Notes: generated by a model not told the origin, from the sequence alone. A DNA stretch of 64,000 bases from Ulvibacterium sp965228935 (GCF_965228935.1 NZ_OZ245846.1:4960001-5024000), one strand, 5' to 3'. Positions 1-8,254 are shown, numbered from the stretch's first letter. Translations and numbers: made by a program.

Positions 1-144
1 TTGGAACAACATAAAGGTGTAGGTATCGTTGCCTTGCTAAAAAGCAAACATAGTTTTTTGGAAAAACTGTTGTGGGAGCCCGTAATCCGGAACGTTGCCT
101 TCACCACCAAGGTGCCCCTACTTGTACTTCCGAACTTTGACTAA
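1..144 (+). CDS. Universal stress protein, C-terminal end (cut by window edge)
   Basis: An open frame enters from the left edge and stops at TAA 142-144, giving the last 47 residues of a protein. The residues HSFLEKLLWEPV followed by FTTKVPLLVLP are typical of the end of Bacteroidota two-domain UspA proteins, where this segment closes the second nucleotide-binding fold. Usp proteins are cytoplasmic and are made under starvation or low energy. The start and promoter lie outside the window. The end overlaps, antisense, the end of the convergent gene at 101-391. A second complete universal stress protein lies at 2261-3133. Confidence 0.75.
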   Translation: MEQHKGVGIVALLKSKHSFLEKLLWEPVIRNVAFTTKVPLLVLPNFD

Positions 145-391
145 AGTCCTTTCCATATCGATTTTTTGTCCTGCCCTCGCTTAACTTGCAGGATTGTATT
201 GGAAATCCTAAGTGAAGTAATTCTTTTTTTGCCTTTTGAAAGGTAATAGGTCGCGCATAGAGAAAGTGTAGCGTACGGTTCTCTATATCGATTTCGATTA
301 TGCGTAAATCCATTATCCTACTTAAATTTCTAAGAATAATCTTCTTGTCCGCATCACACTTCAGATTCTGTAGGTTGGCCACGGCTTTCAT
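101..391 (-). CDS. Heavy-metal-associated (HMA)-like small protein without the CxxC pair
   Basis: The first about 65 residues follow the HMA ferredoxin-like pattern: a strand ending NLKC, a helix with ILRNLSRI, then a strand with IDIENRTLHF. In canonical HMA domains the loop is CxxC; here it is NLKCDAD with a single Cys, so classical soft-metal binding is doubtful. The tail after about residue 75 is polar and unrecognised. The frame is open upstream to 454, but an FNR-like operator (442-453) and its -7 element (411-418) occupy that stretch, so the ATG at 391 is the credible start. The gene is convergent with, and overlaps by 44 nt, the stress protein at the left edge. The HMA assignment is moderate; its role is unknown, but its promoter puts it in the stress regulon. 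Confidence 0.6.
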   Translation of the reverse strand: MKAVANLQNLKCDADKKIILRNLSRIMDLRIIEIDIENRTLHFLYARPITFQKAKKELLHLGFPIQSCKLSEGRTKNRYGKDFSQSSEVQVGAPWW

Positions 392-410
392 AATTTTCGT
401 TTTTAGGAGT

Positions 411-453
411 TCAATATAGGCCAAGATCCGCTGCTCCAAAATGATGCAGATCA
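411..453 (-). promoter_or_regulatory. FNR-like box and -7 element of the HMA-like gene
   Basis: TGATGCAGATCA at 442-453 is a TGAT-N4-ATCA palindrome. After exactly 23 nt, on the minus strand, comes TATATTGA (411-418), a weak TAnnTTTG match (6 of 8). The spacing equals that of six other promoters in the first 18 kb. Confidence 0.6.
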
Positions 454-454
454 T

Positions 455-791
455 TTAGCGAATTTTTGTTGGTTCACCCGAGATATTGGTTCGCCCCCTT
501 CAGGGTGTATTAAAAATGGGTGTCAACGATACTATTAGGCGAGGAATTCTAAACAAAGCGTACATATTATGTGGATGTACCTTCTTGTTTGGGTTCTACC
601 CTTGGCGCCCTTTCCCCTAAGAACAACTGTATGAACCTGGGCCGCCCATCCCAGACAAAATGCCATCACGTAGAGATACTTCATACCTGAATTTACGAAA
701 AATCCGTTAGATTAGTGGTACGGACTGACAGGAAATATGCGTTCTGACATCTGTTTCCTAAGGTTACCAACATCAATTGAAATTTAGCAAA
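455..791. other. Intergenic stretch, no gene seen
   Basis: 337 nt between the start region of the HMA-like gene and the DUF1349 lipoprotein. I see no conserved frame, RNA gene or strong hairpin. It should contain the promoter for the gene at 792, but no clear TAnnTTTG element was singled out. Confidence 0.4.
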
Positions 792-1502
792 ATGAAGACT
801 AACAAATTAATTGGAATACTTCTTTTTCTTACTCTTCTAAGTTGCAAAAGAGCTTCAGACCATTCATTATTGGAATTCAAGGACACCTCCGAAAATAACG
901 GGCTATTACACCTTTCCATTTATAACCTGGGGGACTTCAAATGGATGAACAAGCCAAGAACCTTTACTTTAAAAAATGGTATTTTAAATGTCGTTGCCGA
1001 TAAAGAGACCGATTTTTTCAACAACCCAGAAGATAATGAGATAACCGCAACTGCTCCCTTACTATTTAAGGAAGTTACAGGGGATTTCGTCGTTGAAGCC
1101 TTGGTTCGACCTGATTTTTCTTCTTTATGGAACGCAGCGGCCTTGATGATTTATATAGACAAAACGCATTGGATAAAGTTCGCCTTCGAGAATTCGGACG
1201 CAACGGGTCAAAGTATTGTTTCAGTCGTGACACGAGGTGTCTCGGATGATGCCAATGGTGTGATCTTAACCGATCAAGACCGGGTGTGGCTCAAAATCGT
1301 GCGGAAAAACAATATCTATTCAATGCATTGGTCGTTAGACGGACATGATTTCAAAATGGCACGTTTAAGTGCAATGCCATCAGCAGACCCTGTTAAGGTT
1401 GGCATAGAAGTCCAATGCCCGGTTGGAGAATCCGCAAATCACCAAATTGATTATTTTTCATTAACGAAAACTACGGTCAAAAATCTAAGAAAAGGGGAAT
1501 AA
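792..1502 (+). CDS. DUF1349-family lipoprotein (concanavalin-like fold)
   Basis: The ATG at 792 opens MKTNKLIGILLFLTLLSC, a lipoprotein signal peptide with lipobox LLSC; an upstream TTG at 777 adds only five residues and is less likely. The mature part matches DUF1349 (laminin-G/concanavalin-like beta sandwich): WMNKPRTFTLKNGIL, then FFNNP, then a VEALVRPDF-type strand and a segment ending HQIDYFSLT. Such proteins are predicted to bind or process sugars; the activity is not established. It is followed after 82 nt by a secreted metallopeptidase-like protein in the same direction. Neither carries the FNR-like box of the surrounding genes, so the pair may be an insertion into the stress island. 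Confidence 0.75.
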   Translation: MKTNKLIGILLFLTLLSCKRASDHSLLEFKDTSENNGLLHLSIYNLGDFKWMNKPRTFTLKNGILNVVADKETDFFNNPEDNEITATAPLLFKEVTGDFVVEALVRPDFSSLWNAAALMIYIDKTHWIKFAFENSDATGQSIVSVVTRGVSDDANGVILTDQDRVWLKIVRKNNIYSMHWSLDGHDFKMARLSAMPSADPVKVGIEVQCPVGESANHQIDYFSLTKTTVKNLRKGE

Positions 1503-1584
1503 AAAGATATGGTAAAACCGAATAGACGCCGAAGTCTGGTGCCCTACCAAAATCACCACGAGTGCACCTAAGGATGAACCTGTT

Positions 1585-2277
1585 ATGAAAAGAATAGCCT
1601 TACTGCTCGCATTGACATTGGCTACAAACCTGACATTTGCCCAAGAAAAATGGTTTGTACGCTTCACCGACTCTATATCACTGGTAAACAACGCGAATAA
1701 AATAGCAACAATTTTTGTCGATGATATCAAAAAAATAAAGCCGGATATCAAGTTTGACATAAAAGCAATCATGAATACGACACCCAGTCTTATTTTTTAT
1801 AATGAAAATACAAAAACGGTAAACCTGCCTTTGTGGGAACAACTTAAGCCCGAACAAAAAAACTTCTTTTATGAAGTCGCCGGTAACGAAGAATCCGGGA
1901 AAACGGCATTTGGGCTTTTTTTTAATGGTTTTTACCTGTCGCACGAATTGGGACACACCTTTCAACATCAGGTTCAAGGCAGTTTACCACAATCCTATGA
2001 TAGCGAATATTTTGCCAACACCATTGCCATACTTTGGTGGAGAAAACGAATGAAAGAGGTGGAATTAAAGCAGTGTTATGAATATGCAAAAAAAATGTGG
2101 TCACAATTACCTAATCCCGTACCAAAAGAGATGAGCATTCAAAAATTTTTTACGGAAAATTTTGAAGTTGGATCTCAAAGTCCATACTCATACGGATATA
2201 TGCAGTTTCATCAATTTATCCAAATATATGAAGATAAGACTTTAACAGACTTTGATACGTTCATAAAGCAGCACTAA
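1585..2277 (+). CDS. Secreted HELGH-motif zinc metallopeptidase-like protein
   Basis: A Sec signal peptide (about 1-19, ending TFAQ) leads a 230-residue protein. Around residue 120 it has HELGHTFQHQ, the HExxH zinc-binding and catalytic motif, followed about 20 residues later by DSEYFANTIA, whose Glu could be the third ligand as in gluzincins (HExxH then ExxxA/D). The rest matches no family I can name. It is probably a periplasmic or secreted zinc peptidase; substrate unknown. Its last 17 nt overlap the end of the convergent universal stress protein gene. Confidence 0.6.
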   Translation: MKRIALLLALTLATNLTFAQEKWFVRFTDSISLVNNANKIATIFVDDIKKIKPDIKFDIKAIMNTTPSLIFYNENTKTVNLPLWEQLKPEQKNFFYEVAGNEESGKTAFGLFFNGFYLSHELGHTFQHQVQGSLPQSYDSEYFANTIAILWWRKRMKEVELKQCYEYAKKMWSQLPNPVPKEMSIQKFFTENFEVGSQSPYSYGYMQFHQFIQIYEDKTLTDFDTFIKQH

Positions 2278-3133
2278 AATAGAAGAGTTGATGGTTACCT
2301 TCCCGAAAACTCATTAAAGGTACCTGGCCGTAGGATTCCATTTTTTTGACCAGATCTCGATGGAACCATTTTTTTAGCAACCCTCTTTTTTCCCGCTCCA
2401 ACATCACCATAAGTTCTGCCCCGACATCTTCGAGATACATTCTGAGTGCCTCGAAAATATCATCCGAAAACAATAATTTGAACTCTATCTTTTTGTAGTT
2501 CACTTTGTTTTGCAGCATTTCCTTGAACCACTCCATTTGGGCCTCTCCCTCGTATTCCTTTTCGGTGATGATATGTATTACCTTTATTTCGGCCTGGAAG
2601 GCGCCGACCATTTCCGTCAATCTTCGAATGGCATAAACATCCTCTTCCTCAAAATCGGTCGCATAGACCACAGTTTTTAAGGGCATGTAATCGGTATTCT
2701 CAGGAATGGCCAAAACCGGGCAAGGCGCCTTCTCTATAAGTGCCTTTGTGGTGCTTCCCATTAGTATTTCGCGTAATCTTCCCTCCCCTTTCATACCGAC
2801 AAATATGATATAAGCATGCCATTCGGTGGCCTTGGAGATAATACCTCGGATTACGGACATATGTTCCACAGGCTCAAAATGTAGCTTCATGGTATTGGAT
2901 ACTTTTCCCAAGTGCTTTTTAAAAAATCCCTGTAGTTTTTCACGTTCATGACGCCGGGCATCCTTTGATAAATTGGGAAAGGGTTCCGTTAATTGGGTAC
3001 CCAATACAGTGGGGACATCATAGATATGGGTCATGACCAAACGGATCTTTAAGCGCTTGCAGAGTGCATAAGCATATTTTAAGGCGGCCACGGAATTTTC
3101 GGAATAATCGGTAGCGTAGAGTATAGTTTTCAT
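2261..3133 (-). CDS. Universal stress protein, two UspA domains
   Basis: There are two tandem Usp domains (about 1-145 and 150-275). Domain 1 starts MKTILYATDYSENS and carries the ATP-binding pattern G-x2-G-x9-G-S (G113, G116, G126, S127). Domain 2 starts VVYATDFEEED and lacks the full loop, as is common for the second copy. The length of 290 residues is normal for tandem Usp proteins. They act in the cytoplasm in survival under energy limitation. Upstream is the FNR-like box at 3186-3197 with its -7 element, leaving a leader of about 18 nt. The final residues run 17 nt into the convergent metallopeptidase gene. Confidence 0.92.
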   Translation of the reverse strand: MKTILYATDYSENSVAALKYAYALCKRLKIRLVMTHIYDVPTVLGTQLTEPFPNLSKDARRHEREKLQGFFKKHLGKVSNTMKLHFEPVEHMSVIRGIISKATEWHAYIIFVGMKGEGRLREILMGSTTKALIEKAPCPVLAIPENTDYMPLKTVVYATDFEEEDVYAIRRLTEMVGAFQAEIKVIHIITEKEYEGEAQMEWFKEMLQNKVNYKKIEFKLLFSDDIFEALRMYLEDVGAELMVMLEREKRGLLKKWFHRDLVKKMESYGQVPLMSFREGNHQLFYFSAAL

Positions 3134-3154
3134 CCCCTTCGATTTTTAAGAATT

Positions 3155-3197
3155 TAAAGTTAGTATCCCTTTTTTGGACTTGAAATGACAATAGTCA
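3155..3197 (-). promoter_or_regulatory. FNR-like box and -7 element of the universal stress protein gene
   Basis: TGACAATAGTCA at 3186-3197 is a perfect TGAC-N4-GTCA palindrome. Exactly 23 nt further, on the minus strand, is TAACTTTA (3155-3162; 7 of 8 to TAnnTTTG). The box centre falls about 41-42 nt before the expected transcription start. Confidence 0.72.
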
Positions 3198-3341
3198 TTC
3201 TAAGTGAAGGCATTAAAATAAAAGTGAAGAAATTCCGGTTGGCTTACCGGTGAATCATAGTTATCCTTTCCATTCCACCATTTTGGTTTTATGGCCTAAG
3301 TATCCGGCCTATTTTTTAATCTCCCGTATTTCGATGCCTCC

Positions 3342-3740
3342 CTAATTTCGTCTTCCTTTGTTTGTACGTGACTTCGCCCTGGTACTCCTACGCCCATCGG
3401 TATTGTGCCGGTCATGGTAGCGCCTAATGTTGTCGTCATTATAATTTCGAATCCGGTGGTATCTGGATCTTCTTAAATTGATACGGGAATACCGGGACGG
3501 TAGTACCCGGCGACGTACCCATATTCCCCCATCTAGGTATAGATAAGTCCGTTGGGATAAATCATAGTAAATACTGAATTCCGGGAAATACACATAACGG
3601 ACTACTTCCAACCTATTTGGGTAAAACCAGGGTGGCGGAGGGCTATTGGGCCTTGATGAAATAACTACAGGGGCACAACTGGCCATAAAAAGACCAAGTA
3701 CAATTACGACCCATATATTTTCCCTACCACGCATTATCAT
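3342..3740 (-). CDS. Small lipoprotein with Arg-rich tail
   Basis: A signal peptide with lipobox MASC (Cys about residue 22) is followed by a Pro-rich stretch (SPPPPWFYP), an aromatic Tyr-rich central part (YVYFPEFSIYYDL, then TYLYLDGGIWVRR) and a strongly basic Arg/His/Asn-rich C-terminus. Similar short proteins of unknown function are common in flavobacteria. The basic tail could bind acidic polymers or lipid A, which is speculation. It diverges from ftsH, and a single FNR-like box (3786-3797) serves both directions with the same spacing. An internal ATG at 3734 is an equally possible start. Confidence 0.7.
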   Translation of the reverse strand: MIMRGRENIWVVIVLGLFMASCAPVVISSRPNSPPPPWFYPNRLEVVRYVYFPEFSIYYDLSQRTYLYLDGGIWVRRRVLPSRYSRINLRRSRYHRIRNYNDDNIRRYHDRHNTDGRRSTRAKSRTNKGRRN

Positions 3741-3754
3741 ATGTTTTTATTAAA

Positions 3755-3828
3755 CAAAGTAAGGTACCGGAACAATTATTGGGTATGACCTACATCATTT
3801 TAAGACCGATACATTTCAAATAGTTTTG
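3755..3828. promoter_or_regulatory. Shared FNR-like box with divergent -7 elements (lipoprotein / ftsH)
   Basis: TGACCTACATCA at 3786-3797 matches TGAY-N4-RTCA. On the plus strand TAGTTTTG (3821-3828, a perfect TAnnTTTG) begins after exactly 23 nt and serves ftsH. On the minus strand TTACTTTG (3755-3762, 7 of 8) also begins after exactly 23 nt and serves the lipoprotein. One bound dimer could activate both genes. Confidence 0.75.
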
Positions 3829-3873
3829 AAGTAAGCATGAAGTATCACGTAGCACTAATTCATTTTTCCAAAG

Positions 3874-5847
3874 ATGGAACAGCCGTCCAATACGAACAAA
3901 CCCGATTCCCCCGATAATCAGAAACAAAAACCACCTTATGGGGGATATGGGATTTCCTGGTTCTATCTGATGCTCTTCGGCTTTCTGATTCTGTTTTCCA
4001 TCCTTTCCAATCCTACTTCCAATACCAGGGAAATTAGTTGGTCCGTTCTGGAAGACTCGCTTTTGGCGCAACGTGCAGTAGAAAAAATTGTGATCATCAA
4101 TAAGGAAGTTGCTGAAATCTACATCAAAAAAAATCATTTAAATGATTCAAAAAATGGTGAGGTGACCGAAAGGTTCTTCGCCACTTCCCAAGGGCCGCAA
4201 TACCGGATGAACATTGGATCTGTTGAAACTTTTGAGGATAAGCTCTACAGGGCACAACAAGATTTCCCTCAAGGTGAAAAAATCAGTGTAACGTACGAGA
4301 GCCGAACCAGTTGGAGTAGTATCCTATCTTGGTTACTTCCCTTCGCAATCATTATTCTTTTCTGGATGTTCCTACTTCGCAGAATGGGTCGTGGTTCTTC
4401 GGGCGGGAATCCGCTTTTCAACTTTGGAAAATCCACGGCCCAATTAACTGAAAAAGGAACCAAAAGTACGGTAACCTTTGAGGATATCGCCGGCCTAAAA
4501 GAGGCCAAAACAGAGGTTATGGAAGTGGTAGATTTCCTTAAAAATCCCGAAACCTATACCAAACTTGGTGCTAAAATTCCAAAAGGGGTCATGTTGGTGG
4601 GGCCTCCCGGGACCGGAAAAACCTTGATGGCAAAGGCCGTTGCCGGAGAGGCACAAGTACCTTTTTTCTCAATGTCCGGTTCGGAATTCGTGGAAATGTT
4701 CGTAGGGGTAGGGGCATCACGGGTACGCGACCTTTTTAAAAGGGCCAAGGAAAAATCACCCAGTATCATATTCATCGATGAAATTGATGCCGTGGGCCGT
4801 TCCCGCGGTAAGATCAATGCTTTCCAGGCCAATGATGAACGGGAAAGCACCTTAAACCAATTGCTTACCGAATTGGATGGTTTTGGTCCCAATACCGGTG
4901 TAATTGTATTGGCCGCTACCAACCGGCCGGATGTATTGGACAAAGCCCTGTTACGTCCGGGTAGATTTGACCGTCACATCTATTTGGAACTGCCTACCAA
5001 AGAAGAACGTACCGAAATTTTTAAGGTACATCTGCGCCCTTTGAAACTCTCAAAAAAAATAGACGTTGCATTATTGGCCAAATTAAGTCCTGGTTTTTCC
5101 GGCGCGGATATCGCCAATATCTGCAATGAGGCGGCACTTATCGCCGCAAGAAAGAAAAAGGAAATCGTGGAGCTCGAAGATTTTATGGAAGCACGAGACC
5201 GGGTTATTGGAGGCTTGGAACGCAAGAGCAAGATAATCTCGCCCAAGGAAAAAGAAATCGTGGCCTATCATGAAGCGGGGCATGCAGTGGCCAGTTGGCA
5301 TCTTGAACATGTGGATTCCTTGGTCAAGGTATCCATTATACCTAGGGGGAAATCCTTGGGTTCTGCCTGGTACCTTCCCGAAGAACGCCAGATTGTGACC
5401 AAATCGCAGTTTTTGAATCAGATATGTGCCTCACTGGGAGGGCGTGCTGCGGAAGAAATCATTTTTAACGAAGCTTCGTCAGGTGCTCTGGACGATCTGG
5501 AAAAAGTAACCAAACAAGCCTATACCATGGTATCCTATTATGGGTTGGACGAGGAAATAGGCCCTATTAGTTTTTACGATTCCACAGGGCAAAATGAGCG
5601 CGTACTGGGGAAGCCTTATAGCGAAAACATGGCGCAATTAATAGATAGGGAAGTACAAGACTTGGTAACAACGGCCTATGAGCGAACCAAGAAATTGCTC
5701 ATACAGCATAAGGACGAACTTGAAAAACTGGCAAAGCTCCTACTAAAAAAAGAAGTTGTTGAAAAAGAAGATCTAGAGGAAGTCTTGGGAAAGAGGGGCG
5801 TAGAAGTTTTGGAAGGAAGCACAGAAAAAGTAAGACAGGAACGGTAG
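3874..5847 (+). CDS. ftsH: ATP-dependent zinc metalloprotease FtsH
   Basis: This is a membrane-anchored AAA+ protease that degrades damaged membrane proteins and regulators as a hexamer. Two membrane segments (about 28-46 and 150-169) bracket a periplasmic FtsH-extracellular domain. The AAA module has Walker A GPPGTGKT (243-250), Walker B IIFIDEID (298-305) and a second region of homology (ATNRPDVLDKALLRPGRFD). The M41 peptidase has HEAGH at 466-470 and a downstream Asp in SSGALDD (about 540) as third zinc ligand. The 657-residue length is normal. It lies outside the usual housekeeping setting and within a stress island, heading an operon with a coiled-coil protein (52-nt gap) and a patatin (28-nt gap), so it may be a second, stress-induced copy. 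The FNR-like promoter at 3786-3828 supports this. Confidence 0.96.
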   Translation: MEQPSNTNKPDSPDNQKQKPPYGGYGISWFYLMLFGFLILFSILSNPTSNTREISWSVLEDSLLAQRAVEKIVIINKEVAEIYIKKNHLNDSKNGEVTERFFATSQGPQYRMNIGSVETFEDKLYRAQQDFPQGEKISVTYESRTSWSSILSWLLPFAIIILFWMFLLRRMGRGSSGGNPLFNFGKSTAQLTEKGTKSTVTFEDIAGLKEAKTEVMEVVDFLKNPETYTKLGAKIPKGVMLVGPPGTGKTLMAKAVAGEAQVPFFSMSGSEFVEMFVGVGASRVRDLFKRAKEKSPSIIFIDEIDAVGRSRGKINAFQANDERESTLNQLLTELDGFGPNTGVIVLAATNRPDVLDKALLRPGRFDRHIYLELPTKEERTEIFKVHLRPLKLSKKIDVALLAKLSPGFSGADIANICNEAALIAARKKKEIVELEDFMEARDRVIGGLERKSKIISPKEKEIVAYHEAGHAVASWHLEHVDSLVKVSIIPRGKSLGSAWYLPEERQIVTKSQFLNQICASLGGRAAEEIIFNEASSGALDDLEKVTKQAYTMVSYYGLDEEIGPISFYDSTGQNERVLGKPYSENMAQLIDREVQDLVTTAYERTKKLLIQHKDELEKLAKLLLKKEVVEKEDLEEVLGKRGVEVLEGSTEKVRQER

Positions 5848-5899
5848 CGACCAACATCTGCTTTGTTTGAATCCAAAAGAGCGGAATCAATAGCTTTAA

Positions 5900-6313
5900 A
5901 TGCATAACATCATGGAAAAAATGGAAAGGGCAAAACAAGTGCTATTCAACGAAGACCTGCATTTTGAACACCAACAATGGCGTTCGGAACTCGCTTTTTG
6001 GGAAGATGAGTCAAGGTCGTTTAAAAACCGGTTGGAAGAAATGGTACGCCGTTTAACGGATAAAAACCTGTTAGCCCAATTGGAACACTACCAAAATGAA
6101 TTTGTGCTACATAATGGAATTATTGATAATCTACAGGAAGACATCGAAATACATGAAGCCCGGATTGCCTCCCAAACCCAAACGGGAAGGGATATGCCGG
6201 ATACCTTGTTGACAAGGAAGCACCTGGAGTTTAGACGCCGAATGGAAACCCAAAGACAGATTTATGTAGACCTTAAAAAGGAATTCTTCGGATTTCTTAC
6301 AAAGTATATGTGA
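5900..6313 (+). CDS. Coiled-coil protein of unknown function
   Basis: A 137-residue, highly charged, almost wholly helical protein with no signal peptide or membrane segment. Heptad-like patterns run through residues about 20-75 and 95-130, with many Glu, Gln and Arg residues. No family is recognised. It sits between ftsH and a patatin, all in one direction with short gaps, so it is probably co-transcribed and cytoplasmic. An in-frame ATG at 5912 is an alternative start. Confidence 0.7.
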   Translation: MHNIMEKMERAKQVLFNEDLHFEHQQWRSELAFWEDESRSFKNRLEEMVRRLTDKNLLAQLEHYQNEFVLHNGIIDNLQEDIEIHEARIASQTQTGRDMPDTLLTRKHLEFRRRMETQRQIYVDLKKEFFGFLTKYM

Positions 6314-6341
6314 TGTAAACATTTTAAAGCAAAATGGGCAT

Positions 6342-7136
6342 ATGAAAATAGGTTTGGTACTTTCAGGTGGTGGCATGCGCGGTGTGGCCCACATCGGTGC
6401 GATCAGGGCATTGGAAGAAATGGATATTTATCCCACCCATATTGCCGGTACCAGTTCAGGGGCTATTGTGGGTGCTTTGTATGCTGCAGGTATAGGTTGG
6501 GAAGATATTCTTCATTTTTTTAGAACCGTACAGATTTTTAGTCTTGATAAATACGCGAAGAGCAAGCCAGGATTCGTAGATACCGAAAAGTTCTATGACC
6601 ATTTAAAGGGATATATGCCCGAAGATACCTTTGAATCCTTGAAGAAACCGTTCTATGCAACCGCCACCAATATTTTGGACGGCACCTTACAGGTTTTCCA
6701 TAGCGGGGAACTTATTAGGCCTATTTTGGCATCAGCCGCATTTCCAGGTGTTTTCGCCCCTATTAAAATCCAGGAAGGTTACTATTCCGATGGCGGAATT
6801 TTAAACAATTTTCCAACTGACCTTATCAAGAGGTATTGTGACAAGATCGTAGGGGTCTATGTAAATCCTTTTGAAAAAATAGGCATCAAAGACTTAAAAC
6901 ATTCGTATACGGTAATGGAAAGGGCCTATAAAATTAGAATGTCCAAGGAATCCCTGGATAAATTTAAAGATTGCAATCTTGTTATTTCCCCTAAGGGCCT
7001 TGCGAACTACAATACTTTTTCCATGAAAGATATAGATACCATTTTTAATGTCGGGTATAATGCCGCAGTAAAATCCTTGGCCAACACCAATTGGCTTAAA
7101 ATGGCAACCGGTGTTTCGGCCAAATCCAAGGTGTGA
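6342..7136 (+). CDS. Patatin-like phospholipase (RssA type)
   Basis: This is a cytoplasmic Ser-Asp dyad lipid acyl hydrolase. The oxyanion loop GGGMRG is at residues 9-14, the nucleophile elbow GTSSG at 36-40 (Ser38), and the catalytic Asp150 lies in DGG (150-152) followed by LNNFP. At 264 residues it matches the small bacterial RssA-like class, without a transmembrane or C-terminal beta-barrel part. It is last in the ftsH operon, so membrane lipid turnover may be coupled to membrane protein quality control; that link is inferred from position only. Confidence 0.9.
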   Translation: MKIGLVLSGGGMRGVAHIGAIRALEEMDIYPTHIAGTSSGAIVGALYAAGIGWEDILHFFRTVQIFSLDKYAKSKPGFVDTEKFYDHLKGYMPEDTFESLKKPFYATATNILDGTLQVFHSGELIRPILASAAFPGVFAPIKIQEGYYSDGGILNNFPTDLIKRYCDKIVGVYVNPFEKIGIKDLKHSYTVMERAYKIRMSKESLDKFKDCNLVISPKGLANYNTFSMKDIDTIFNVGYNAAVKSLANTNWLKMATGVSAKSKV

Positions 7137-7154
7137 AGGATTCTTCAGCAGTGA

Positions 7155-7187
7155 TAAAAAAATCCATAGGCAATGCCGTTATGGATT
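7155..7187 (-). terminator. Rho-independent terminator of the YtxH operon
   Basis: On the minus strand AATCCATA pairs with TATGGATT (7161-7168 with 7180-7187). A short inner GGC/GCC pair extends the stem, and a T run follows (complement of the A run at 7155-7162). It lies just past the stop of the last gene of the operon. Confidence 0.65.
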
Positions 7188-7191
7188 AGAA

Positions 7192-7455
7192 TCATCTTGA
7201 GGAGGAACCTGTAATCTGCTTGTCCGAAATAGCCGGACGGGTTCCACGAAATAACAGTGACAGTTTTTTTATTGCTAAGGCAAGCAGTATGTTTTTTAGG
7301 GTACCACTAAGCCCCCCTACCCATTGGGTGGGATAAAAATTGCTTTTTACATGGTTAAAATGCAGCTTGATACTTTCCCTATCGATTTCCCGTTTCAGGC
7401 TTAAAATCCGTAGGTGATGGTCTATTTCCGAAAACGAACTGTATTGTTTTGCCAT
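7192..7455 (-). CDS. DUF6327-like small protein
   Basis: An 87-residue protein starting MAKQYSSFSEID, with a helical charged N-terminal half (LKREIDRESIKLHF) and a hydrophobic segment about residues 48-68. This layout fits DUF6327, a Bacteroidota family that follows YtxH and holin-like genes. The gene starts 3 nt after the holin-like gene and is the last of the three-gene operon. Function unknown. Confidence 0.65.
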   Translation of the reverse strand: MAKQYSSFSEIDHHLRILSLKREIDRESIKLHFNHVKSNFYPTQWVGGLSGTLKNILLALAIKKLSLLFRGTRPAISDKQITGSSSR

Positions 7456-7458
7456 CGT

Positions 7459-7803
7459 TCAGTCAAAATAATGTTTGGAGAATTTTCGCAATAAAGAGCC
7501 ATTGAGCCTATCCCGCAGTAAATAGCAAATAGCGGCAATGAACACATAGATCGTTCCTACGATAACAAATCCATAATAGAAACTGTCCAGTACCTCCCCA
7601 ATGACCAGGGAGGCCGCAAGGGACAGCATTAATAAGGCTAATAGGGCAATGGCACCGACCAGTATCATTTGGGCCGAAGTCGTCACCATGCCCATTAATA
7701 CCCTAAAGATTTTTAATTTATAGTATTCTTCGCTATTTCTAAGATAGGACCTAACATCGGCATCTGTCTCCGTTAGATCCTTCTTCAAGTCTTCAAAGGC
7801 CAT
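7459..7803 (-). CDS. Phage-holin-superfamily inner membrane protein (DUF1469)
   Basis: A 114-residue protein with two hydrophobic segments (about 38-65 and 75-95) and a basic end, as in the Actinobacterial Holin-X/DUF1469 family. Despite the name, these are chromosomal stress-linked membrane proteins and no phage gene is nearby. It lies 6 nt downstream of the YtxH gene and 3 nt upstream of the DUF6327-like gene. Confidence 0.75.
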   Translation of the reverse strand: MAFEDLKKDLTETDADVRSYLRNSEEYYKLKIFRVLMGMVTTSAQMILVGAIALLALLMLSLAASLVIGEVLDSFYYGFVIVGTIYVFIAAICYLLRDRLNGSLLRKFSKHYFD

Positions 7804-7809
7804 GGGTCG

Positions 7810-8139
7810 TTACTTCTGTAGTTGGGCGTTCTTCTTTTTGAGTTCTTCCAATTTGCGTTCGAGCGTAGCAATGATATCATCGGCCTTATAGCTCATATTG
7901 CTAATGGTATCCTCTAGTTTTTGCTCAAATGCGTCCTTCTTTTCCTTGGCGGTTTTGGTCAGTTCCTCCTTGGCATGTGAAAGGCGTTCCGTAATTTCAT
8001 GGCTAGTATCCTCCACTTTGCGCTTAATCTTCCTTCGGGTTTCCTTGCCCTCGTCAGGGGCATATAGAATTCCAATTCCCGCTCCTATAGCGGCTCCAGT
8101 TAAAAGGGCCAATAAAATGTTTCCACTATTGTCTGTCAT
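7810..8139 (-). CDS. YtxH domain protein
   Basis: A Gly/Ala-rich membrane helix (LLALLTGAAIGAGIGILYAP, about residues 9-28) is followed by DEGKETRRKIKRK and a long amphipathic, Lys/Glu-rich helix. This is the YtxH pattern known from general stress proteins. It heads the YtxH-holin-DUF6327 operon, whose promoter carries an FNR-like box (8210-8221). The role is probably membrane-associated stress protection; the mechanism is unknown. Confidence 0.85.
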   Translation of the reverse strand: MTDNSGNILLALLTGAAIGAGIGILYAPDEGKETRRKIKRKVEDTSHEITERLSHAKEELTKTAKEKKDAFEQKLEDTISNMSYKADDIIATLERKLEELKKKNAQLQK

Positions 8140-8178
8140 GATTTCTAAGTTTTTAATTGAACAAATAATCTATTTGGT

Positions 8179-8221
8179 CAAATTTAGACCAGATGAATCT
8201 CCAATGGAATGATCCAGATCA
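8179..8221 (-). promoter_or_regulatory. FNR-like box and -7 element of the YtxH operon
   Basis: TGATCCAGATCA at 8210-8221 is a TGAT-N4-ATCA palindrome. Exactly 23 nt away on the minus strand is TAAATTTG (8179-8186), a perfect TAnnTTTG. Confidence 0.75.
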
Positions 8222-8254
8222 TTCTTGACCATAATTTGACTAGCACCATACTCA

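Noticed and set aside
7459..7803. Prophage signal from the holin-like gene
   Set aside because: Chromosomal DUF1469 proteins carry this name without phage context; no other phage gene is near.
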